Assembly (NCBI GenBank): GCA_029005335.1 | Contig: JAQXFT010000167.1 | Span: 1-10,356, forward strand | Direction: 5' to 3' | Length of the DNA stretch: 10,356 bases | Origin: Oscillospiraceae bacterium | GTDB lineage: Bacteria; Bacillota; Clostridia; Oscillospirales; Ruminococcaceae | Shown here: piece after piece, positions 5,244-10,356 of the stretch | How the letters are laid out: each line of letters opens with the position of its first letter | How positions within the stretch are numbered: the first letter of the stretch is position 1 | Notes under the pieces: generated by a model | What the model saw: the letters and a program-made list of their open reading frames with translations, nothing else | What the model was told of the DNA's origin: nothing | The model's database searches: none | Program-made: the position numbers and the translations under genes

Positions 5244-6494
5244 TTATTTTTCATCTGAATGAAGCTGATGAGAGCATATTTTAATTCTGACTTTTTTAAC
5301 GGTCTGTTCTTTTACTTCAAGGACAGTAACATTAAAAATACCACTTTGTGCAGTTTCGCCTTTTTCGGGGATATGCTCCAGAATTTCGGTAATCCAGCCT
5401 CCGACGGAAGTATAGGTACTTTCAATCATATCATCATCAAGTCCCATTCCGTCGAGCATATCGCTTATACTCAGTGAACCGGAGACCTCATATACATCAC
5501 TGCTGATTCTGATTATATCATTTGTAACTTCATCATTTTCATCATAGATTTCGCCGACAAGCTCCTCAATAATATCCTCCATAGTAATTATGCCCTTAGT
5601 ACCGCCGTACTGATCCATTACTACAGCGAGATGAGTTTTGTTATACTGCATTTCTTTAAGGGCTTCGCTTATAAGTTTAAGGTCTGATATATGTGCAACG
5701 CTCTGCATTATTTCGGATATATTTGATTTGCCGTCATTAAGCATTTTAAAAAAGCTCTTATTTGTAATTATGCCTATAATATTGTCAAGTGTCCTGTCAT
5801 ATACGGGTAATCTTGAATACATTTCAGTCAGGAATTTATTTTTTATTTCCTCAACGGATTCATTTTTTTCGACTCCGACAATCTGCACTCTGGGAATAAG
5901 TATTTCATTCACAGTAGTTTCATCAAATTCCAAAGCACTTCTGACAAGGTCGCTTTCCTGTTCCTCAAGAACGCCCTGTTCCTCGATTTCCTCTATAATA
6001 CATTTAAGCTCATCTTCAGTAACGCTGGGTTCAGTGGTATTGCTTTTAAGGAGTCCGGAGAGCTTGTTGAAGATAATTACAAAGGGTTTCAGTATAAATA
6101 TCAGTGCAGAAAGAGGGCCTGCGAAAATCAATGAAAGCTTTTCAGCATTTTCCTTTGCATAGGATTTGGGAAGGATTTCGCCGAAGATAAGAACTATAAC
6201 AGTACTGACAGCCGTAGAAATTCCCACACCCTTATCGCCAAAGATTTCGGTAAAGAATACGGTTGAAAGAGATGCCATAGCGATATTAACAATATTGTTT
6301 CCTATCAGAACGGCTGTAAGGGCATCATCAAAGGAATTAGCAATTTTCAACGCTCTTTCGGCTTTTTTATTTCCCTGTGAAGCGTAATTTTTAAGTCTGA
6401 TTTTATTGACGCCGGAAAAAGCCGTTTCGGTACTTGAAAAGAGAGCTGAACCAATCAGCAGAAAAATAATCGCAACTAATTTACCAATATCCAT
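5244..6494 (-). CDS. CNNM/HlyC/CorC-family membrane protein with CBS pair
   Basis: Integral membrane protein of the DUF21-CBS-CorC_HlyC family, linked in various bacteria to Mg2+ or other divalent cation transport and often mis-named hemolysin. With the start at 6494 it has 416 residues, usual for the family. The N-terminal DUF21 transmembrane domain (about 1-180) shows SSTETAFS (20-27), GNNIVNI (65-71) and GEILPKS (105-111). A CBS pair spans about 196-316, with MDQYGGTKG (293-301) and MEDIIEELVGEIYDE (305-319). A CorC/HlyC C-terminal domain follows (about 326-408). The frame is open upstream to an ATG at 6575, but that extension overlaps a promoter at 6529-6557, while GGAAAGG sits 6 bases before the ATG at 6494. 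It has its own promoter and follows the MATE terminator, so it is probably monocistronic. Transported ion unknown. Confidence 0.93.
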   Translation of the reverse strand: MDIGKLVAIIFLLIGSALFSSTETAFSGVNKIRLKNYASQGNKKAERALKIANSFDDALTAVLIGNNIVNIAMASLSTVFFTEIFGDKGVGISTAVSTVIVLIFGEILPKSYAKENAEKLSLIFAGPLSALIFILKPFVIIFNKLSGLLKSNTTEPSVTEDELKCIIEEIEEQGVLEEQESDLVRSALEFDETTVNEILIPRVQIVGVEKNESVEEIKNKFLTEMYSRLPVYDRTLDNIIGIITNKSFFKMLNDGKSNISEIMQSVAHISDLKLISEALKEMQYNKTHLAVVMDQYGGTKGIITMEDIIEELVGEIYDENDEVTNDIIRISSDVYEVSGSLSISDMLDGMGLDDDMIESTYTSVGGWITEILEHIPEKGETAQSGIFNVTVLEVKEQTVKKVRIKICSHQLHSDEK

Positions 6495-6518
6495 ATTAAA
6501 CCTTTCCGTAAAAAAAAT

Positions 6519-6540
6519 ATATGCTAATATAATAGCATAT
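6519..6540. promoter_or_regulatory. Inverted repeat overlapping the -10 box of the HlyC-like gene
   Basis: Perfect arms atatgcta (6519-6526) and tagcatat (6533-6540) with a 6-base spacer. The right arm overlaps the -10 hexamer (6529-6534) and the left arm covers the expected start of transcription. The placement is operator-like; no regulator gene is visible in the window. Confidence 0.45.
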
Positions 6541-6557
6541 TGTGGGAAAATAATCAA
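6529..6557 (-). promoter_or_regulatory. Promoter of the HlyC/CorC-family gene
   Basis: Minus strand: TTGATT (6552-6557), 17-base spacer ending in TGC, then TATTAT (6529-6534), an extended -10 of the housekeeping type. Transcription would start about 30 bases before the ATG at 6494, leaving a short leader with no room for a riboswitch. Confidence 0.7.
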
Positions 6558-6590
6558 GACTATTTTTTGAAACAAATAGAAATTTTATGT

Positions 6591-6620
6591 AAAAAACAAG
6601 GGCGGAGTCAAAGCTCCGCC
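6591..6620 (-). terminator. Rho-independent terminator of the MATE gene
   Basis: Seven-bp GC-rich arms ggcggag (6601-6607) and ctccgcc (6614-6620), 6-base loop. On the minus-strand transcript CTTG and a run of six U follow the stem. It begins 4 bases after the MATE stop codon (6625-6627) and separates MATE transcription from the HlyC-like gene. Confidence 0.9.
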
Positions 6621-6624
6621 TGAT

Positions 6625-8013
6625 TTATGAACATCTTTTGCATTTATCTGATACAGGAATATATGAATTTCTTTCTCCGTCAAGTTCTCTTTTAAGTTCG
6701 GGGAATTTGCAGAAAGCAACTATAAACAGCAGTATATCAGCCATAAGCCATGCAACAGGGCTTGCAATGCATACTCCGGTATAACCGTAAGTGCCTACGA
6801 GAAGGACAACAACGCCTACTCTTGCAATAAGTTCTGTAAAGCCTGCCATCATAGGAAGGAGACTGTAACCGAGTCCCTGAAGCGAGTTTCTTATAATAAA
6901 GAGTACACCGAGCAGAGAGAAAGTCACAGAATTTATTTTAATATAGTACATAGCATAACTGATTACTTCAGTATCATTTTTATCTATAAAGAGAAGTGAA
7001 ATATATTTTCCGAAAGCAATAAGCACAACACAAGCGAATATGCAGTATATTACTGAAACAATAATACTCTGTCTTAAACCTCTGGTAATGCGTTCATATT
7101 TTCTTGCACCTCTGTTCTGACCGCAGTAAGTCGCCATAGCAGTGCCAAGACATTCCATAGGGCCTTGTACAATCATCTGAATTTTCTGAGCTGCCGTAAC
7201 AGCTGCAACATATACAGTACCGAGGTTATTTATAGCAGTCTGTAAGGTTATTGAACCTATAGCAGTAATTGAATACTGGAGAGCCATGGGAAGTCCTATT
7301 GACATAAGCTTTCCGGAATCCTTGATATCAAAGGCAAGCTCACCTTTATCAAATGCGAGTATATCGAATTTCTTACGCATATATATGAAGCACAGAACAG
7401 TTGAAATTCCCTGAGCTATAACGGTTGCAAGACCTGCACCCGATACGCCCATATTGCAGAATTCTATGAAAACATAGTCCAGAATTATATTTATTACAGA
7501 AGCGATTCCGAGAAATATGAGCGGAGAACGGCTGTCACCCAATGCACGGAGAATTGAAGCAAGAAGATTATAGAAAATTGTCACTGCAAGTCCTGCAAAA
7601 ATCATAAACAAGTATTCATCAGCCTGCTGAATAATATCATCAGGAGTTTTCATAAGCTCCAGAAGCGGACGTGTAAGAGAAAGTGTAAGAACAGTAAGAA
7701 CTGCTGCAATAATAATGCAGAGCCAGCAGGAGTTTGCAACATATTTACGCATTTTATCATAATCATTTGCACCATACTCCTGAGAGACAAGTATACAGAA
7801 TCCGCTGCATATACCGGTAGCAAAGCCGATTACCAGAAAGCATACAGAACCTGTTGCACCTACGGCTGCGAGAGCATTAAGGTCAATACATTTTCCGACT
7901 ATTATAGCATCAACCATATTGTATAACTGCTGAAGAAGATTTCCGATAATCATCGGAATACAGAATGAAATAATAAGTTTAAGTGAATTTCCGTTTGTCA
8001 TATCCTTAGTCAT
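6625..8013 (-). CDS. MATE-family multidrug/cation efflux transporter
   Basis: Inner-membrane antiporter of the multidrug and toxic compound extrusion family, which exports drugs or metabolites in exchange for Na+ or H+. 462 residues, the usual length, with about twelve hydrophobic segments in two related halves. The first helix region has the family block PMIIGNLLQQLYNMVDAIIVG (about residues 20-40). The second half has VAAVTAAQKIQ and CLGTAMATYCGQNRGA, matching the start of the second MatE domain. The ATG at 8013 follows AAGGAGG at 7-base spacing, the strongest ribosome binding site in the window. It has its own promoter (TATAAT at 8059-8064) and terminator (6591-6620), so it is monocistronic, and it is divergent from gerA. 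The substrate cannot be told from sequence; many gut Firmicutes carry several such genes of unknown substrate. Confidence 0.94.
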   Translation of the reverse strand: MTKDMTNGNSLKLIISFCIPMIIGNLLQQLYNMVDAIIVGKCIDLNALAAVGATGSVCFLVIGFATGICSGFCILVSQEYGANDYDKMRKYVANSCWLCIIIAAVLTVLTLSLTRPLLELMKTPDDIIQQADEYLFMIFAGLAVTIFYNLLASILRALGDSRSPLIFLGIASVINIILDYVFIEFCNMGVSGAGLATVIAQGISTVLCFIYMRKKFDILAFDKGELAFDIKDSGKLMSIGLPMALQYSITAIGSITLQTAINNLGTVYVAAVTAAQKIQMIVQGPMECLGTAMATYCGQNRGARKYERITRGLRQSIIVSVIYCIFACVVLIAFGKYISLLFIDKNDTEVISYAMYYIKINSVTFSLLGVLFIIRNSLQGLGYSLLPMMAGFTELIARVGVVVLLVGTYGYTGVCIASPVAWLMADILLFIVAFCKFPELKRELDGERNSYIPVSDKCKRCS

Positions 8014-8058
8014 ATAAAAAACCTCCTTAATAAAGATTTGATGTCGTCTGTAAGTGAC

Positions 8059-8087
8059 ATTATAGCACCTTAAAACCTGATTTTCTA
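8059..8087 (-). promoter_or_regulatory. Promoter of the MATE gene
   Basis: Minus strand: TAGAAA (8082-8087), 17-base spacer ending in TGC, TATAAT (8059-8064); an extended -10 promoter. A second TGC-TATAAT occurs at 8093-8101 without a recognisable -35. The leader would be about 40 bases. Confidence 0.65.
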
Positions 8088-8099
8088 CTATTATTATAG

Positions 8100-8127
8100 C
8101 AGAAAATGATACTATAATTATTTTCTG
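8100..8127. promoter_or_regulatory. Inverted repeat in the MATE-gerA divergent region
   Basis: Arms cagaaaat (8100-8107) and attttctg (8120-8127), perfect over 8 bp with a 12-base spacer, lying between the two divergent promoters. A shared operator is possible. A further ttttctg occurs at 8146-8152. AT-rich, so chance is not excluded. Confidence 0.35.
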
Positions 8128-8138
8128 AAAGTACTGAT

Positions 8139-8168
8139 GTATTATTTTTCTGATAATTGTACATAATA
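8139..8168 (+). promoter_or_regulatory. Possible sporulation sigma (sigma-G type) promoter of gerA
   Basis: GTATT (8139-8143), 18-base spacer, CATAATA (8162-8168). This fits the sigma-G pattern GHATR - CATNNTA with one mismatch, and gerA-family operons are forespore-expressed in Bacillus. The predicted start (about 8175) falls almost on the ribosome binding site GAGGTG (8174-8179), which counts against it. A plain TATAAT at 8113-8118 is an alternative with a poor -35. Confidence 0.3.
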
Positions 8169-8188
8169 TTTCCGAGGTGTTTTAAAAT

Positions 8189-9649
8189 ATGCGAACCGAA
8201 AATTTTTACTATGACCCGATTATTCCGTCAATCAATGAGAATCTCGAAAAAATCAGAAAAATATCGGGAAATTCTTCCGACCTGCTTATAAATGAATTTG
8301 TCACAGGCGGTGTGAACTGCGTTCTGTTATGCTGTGAGGGAATGCTTTCAACATCAACTATAACGGAACTTGTACTGCACCCTATAACAAAAATAAATCT
8401 GCGTGAACCGGGCGGACAGGCACTTTTCAACCACATACAGAATAATCTTCTGCTTTCGGTTGACCGTGTAACCGTAAAGAATTACGGAGAGCTTTTCAGA
8501 ACGGTAAATTCGGGATTTGCGGTTCTTATTGCAGACGGAATGGACTCCGCACTTGCATTCGGAGTACAGGGATATGCTGTAAGGGGAATTGATGAACCCT
8601 CCGGAGACGCTAATATAATGGGAGCTCATGAGGGATTTTCCGAAGTGGTAAGGACAAATATGTCACTCCTCAGAAGAAGGCTGAAAAGCCCCGTATTCAA
8701 AATGGAGCTTATGGTTATGGGCGATAAAAGTCAGACTGATGTCTGCCTGTGCTATATGCAGGACAGAGTTCCCGAAAAACTTCTTAAACAGATAAAATCT
8801 TCACTTGACAGAATAAATCTCGAAAGCATACTTTCAACGGGATATATAAGACCATTTCTTGAAAGCAAAAGTTTTGAAATATTCAGCTCGACGGGAACTA
8901 CCGAAAGACCTGATGTTTTATGCTCAAAGCTTATAGAGGGCAGAGTTGCAGTATTAATAGACGGTGTACCGTTTGCAATAGTTATTCCGAAATTTTTCAC
9001 AGAAAGCTTTCAGACTCTTGATGACTATGCATTCAAGCCCTACTATGCATTTTTCATACGCTGGATAAAATATGTAGCATTTTTTATATCCATACTTCTT
9101 CCGGCACTTTATGTATCAATAGCACTTCATCACCCCGAACTTCTGAACAATACGCTTCTGATGATTCTTGTTGATGCAGAAAAAAAAGCTCCCATAGCAC
9201 TTCTTGCGGAGGGATTCGGAGTACTGATTATGTATGAAATAATCCGTGAAGCAGGTCTCAGACTGCCGAAAGCAGTAGGCGGAGCTGTAAGCATAGTGGG
9301 AGGACTTATTATAGGAGATTCCGCAGTAAATTCGGGGCTTGTCAGCACTCCTATGCTAACTATAATAGCACTTGCAGTGACAAGCGGATTTGTCGTTCCT
9401 GAGCTTAATCAGAGCATAACTATACTGAGGCTTCTTTTCCTTATATCCGGTGGGCTTCTCGGACTTTTCGGAATAAGCCTTCTTGCATCTGCGGTGCTTT
9501 TCAATATATGTGCAACAGAAGATTACGGATTCCCCTTTACTGCACCAATATCGCCGTTTAATATGAAATCCATGAGGGATACGACATTCCGCCAGAGCTT
9601 CCGGAAAATGCAGGACGGCGGATTTACAGTGGAGGAGCTTCATGAATAA
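8189..9649 (+). CDS. Spore germination protein, GerA family (A subunit)
   Basis: A-subunit of a nutrient germinant receptor, or a SpoVAF-like relative, in the inner membrane of the spore. 486 residues, usual for the family. The soluble N-terminal domain (about 1-285) has the signature EPSGDANIMGAHEGFSE (136-152), matching the family's EPxxExxIRGPREGFxE, then TERPDV (238-243) and EGRVAVLIDGVPFAIVIP (250-267). The membrane domain (about 285-440) has REAGLRLPKAVGGAVSIVG (353-371) and the GLVSTPMLTIIALA region. The ATG follows GAGGTG at 9-base spacing. The stop overlaps the start of the gerB-like gene by 8 bases, so the two are translationally coupled. No C-subunit (GerC lipoprotein) gene is visible, though sequence beyond the join at the right end is missing. 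The exact paralogue cannot be assigned. Confidence 0.93.
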   Translation: MRTENFYYDPIIPSINENLEKIRKISGNSSDLLINEFVTGGVNCVLLCCEGMLSTSTITELVLHPITKINLREPGGQALFNHIQNNLLLSVDRVTVKNYGELFRTVNSGFAVLIADGMDSALAFGVQGYAVRGIDEPSGDANIMGAHEGFSEVVRTNMSLLRRRLKSPVFKMELMVMGDKSQTDVCLCYMQDRVPEKLLKQIKSSLDRINLESILSTGYIRPFLESKSFEIFSSTGTTERPDVLCSKLIEGRVAVLIDGVPFAIVIPKFFTESFQTLDDYAFKPYYAFFIRWIKYVAFFISILLPALYVSIALHHPELLNNTLLMILVDAEKKAPIALLAEGFGVLIMYEIIREAGLRLPKAVGGAVSIVGGLIIGDSAVNSGLVSTPMLTIIALAVTSGFVVPELNQSITILRLLFLISGGLLGLFGISLLASAVLFNICATEDYGFPFTAPISPFNMKSMRDTTFRQSFRKMQDGGFTVEELHE

Positions 9650-10250
9650 AATATCATTCGGACAGTTTGCCTCACTCCTGCTTGCATCAGATGCATTTGC
9701 ACTTATATGCTATTCAAATAAAGTTTCCCTTGTTACTCTTGAAGGGTTTCTTATTGCAATATCTGTACAGTTTATAATATCCCTTTTGCTTTCAAAACGG
9801 AACATTCCCTTAAACAATAAATTTCTGCTCTGGATTTATTTTTTCTCTGCAATAGTATGGGGAACGCTTTTATTTATACGCGTATGGAATATATCAAAAG
9901 CCATATATATACCAGTTCCGGAAATAAAATTTCTTCCGGAAAATCTGATAATATCGGCTCTTATAGCAATTGTATGCCTGTATGCCTCCTCACCCGGAAT
10001 AAAAGCGGTTTCGAGAGCTTCTGTAATGACAGCCGGATTCGGAGTATTCTGCTTTGTAACGATTATACTCGGAAGCTTTAAGAACATAGATACATCAAAT
10101 CTTTTGATTCCGGATAATTCGGGAATATCCAGTCAAATAATATCGGGTTTTGCAATCGGGGGAAGTTTCTGTATGCTTCCCTTTCTGATAGGTCAGCTGA
10201 AAAGATCCGTCTTTCCGGTAGAGGGCACCGGTACGCCAGGTTCTTCATAG
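9642..10250 (+). CDS. GerB-family spore germination protein, truncated at the C-terminus
   Basis: B-subunit of the germinant receptor, an amino-acid-permease-like membrane protein. The ATG overlaps the gerA stop by 8 bases, with GGAGG (9631-9635) 6 bases upstream. I see six hydrophobic segments (about 5-25, 30-51, 58-79, 100-119, 128-146, 162-183). The PENLIISALIAIVCLYASSPGIKA region (about 99-122) fits the GerB family. The frame ends at 202 residues, while family members have about 360 with ten or so membrane helices, so roughly the C-terminal 40% is missing. The last residues (about 190 on: VFPVEGTGTPGSS) are polar, Gly/Pro-rich and unlike a continuation of this membrane protein; they coincide with a change in sequence character. 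Either the gene was disrupted or the assembly is chimeric here. Assignment rests mainly on position after gerA and on topology. Confidence 0.75.
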   Translation: MNKISFGQFASLLLASDAFALICYSNKVSLVTLEGFLIAISVQFIISLLLSKRNIPLNNKFLLWIYFFSAIVWGTLLFIRVWNISKAIYIPVPEIKFLPENLIISALIAIVCLYASSPGIKAVSRASVMTAGFGVFCFVTIILGSFKNIDTSNLLIPDNSGISSQIISGFAIGGSFCMLPFLIGQLKRSVFPVEGTGTPGSS

Positions 10251-10356
10251 AGATTCTGGCTGGAAGGCATTAAATATAACGTCAGAACAATCTGACCATC
10301 CAGCATTTTTTCTTGTTCGTTATACTGGAATGTCGCATAGCGAATAGAGGTGATGC
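10193..10356 (-). other. Unrelated open frame at the right edge (possible foreign or chimeric DNA)
   Basis: On the minus strand an open frame enters from the right edge and stops with TGA at 10193-10195, overlapping the end of the gerB-like gene. It reads as 53 residues, starting ITSIRYATFQYNEQ and ending VPVPSTGKTDLFS. Codon choice (CTG, CAG, GCG, CGC, CCG, GAA) differs from the neighbouring ger genes, and the other two minus frames are closed early. I do not recognise the protein. Either this is the end of a real foreign gene joined here, or chance. Confidence 0.45.

Noticed and set aside
5638..6162. 174-residue plus-strand frame antisense to the HlyC/CorC-family gene
   Set aside because: Ser-rich composition typical of an antisense shadow, no ribosome binding site or promoter, and the minus-strand gene has conserved motifs throughout.
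6495..6575. 27-residue N-terminal extension of the HlyC/CorC-family protein starting at ATG 6575
   Set aside because: The extension would overlap a good promoter (6529-6557), lacks a ribosome binding site, and homologues start at the MDIG-like position just before the first membrane helix.
8014..8188. Riboswitch upstream of the MATE gene
   Set aside because: The predicted leader is only about 40 bases, and I see no guanidine, purine or other known aptamer pattern.

Overview
The window looks like a chromosomal piece of a low-to-mid GC, Gram-positive, cellulosome-forming anaerobe, probably a Ruminococcus (Oscillospiraceae) related to R. flavefaciens. The grounds are cohesin and dockerin modules joined by Thr/Ala/Pro linkers, a scaffoldin gene order that matches the R. 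flavefaciens sca cluster, AGGAGG-like ribosome binding sites, and GerA/GerB-family germination proteins. The species call is inference.

Layout. Minus strand, transcribed right to left: scaC-like (4792-3950, one cohesin plus one dockerin), scaA-like (3842-2103, divergent N-terminal domain, one cohesin, one dockerin) and scaB-like (2030 to beyond the left edge, one ScaA-type cohesin, then at least three tandem cohesins of a second type). Upstream lies a 440-bp AT-rich region with two promoter-like sites and several inverted repeats. Next, also on the minus strand, come a CNNM/CBS/CorC-HlyC membrane protein (6494-5244) with its own promoter, and a MATE-family transporter (8013-6625) closed by a clear rho-independent terminator. 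Divergently on the plus strand are gerA (8189-9649) and an overlapping gerB-like gene (9642-10250) that ends at about half the family length. The last ~150 bases look unlike the rest and carry an unrelated minus-strand open frame, so the right end may be an insertion or a chimeric join.

How the genes work together. By analogy with R. flavefaciens, enzymes or the ScaC adaptor would dock on ScaA-type cohesins, ScaA's C-terminal dockerin would dock on the second cohesin class in ScaB, and the unseen C-terminus of ScaB would attach to a cell-wall anchor (ScaE). ScaC swaps one dockerin specificity for another. The left edge stops inside a cohesin repeat, so the rest of scaB, and by synteny cttA and scaE, are predicted just outside. 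The sca genes appear to form one operon, with small hairpins in the gaps between genes. The HlyC-like, MATE and ger genes look like ordinary neighbours with no visible link to the cellulosome.
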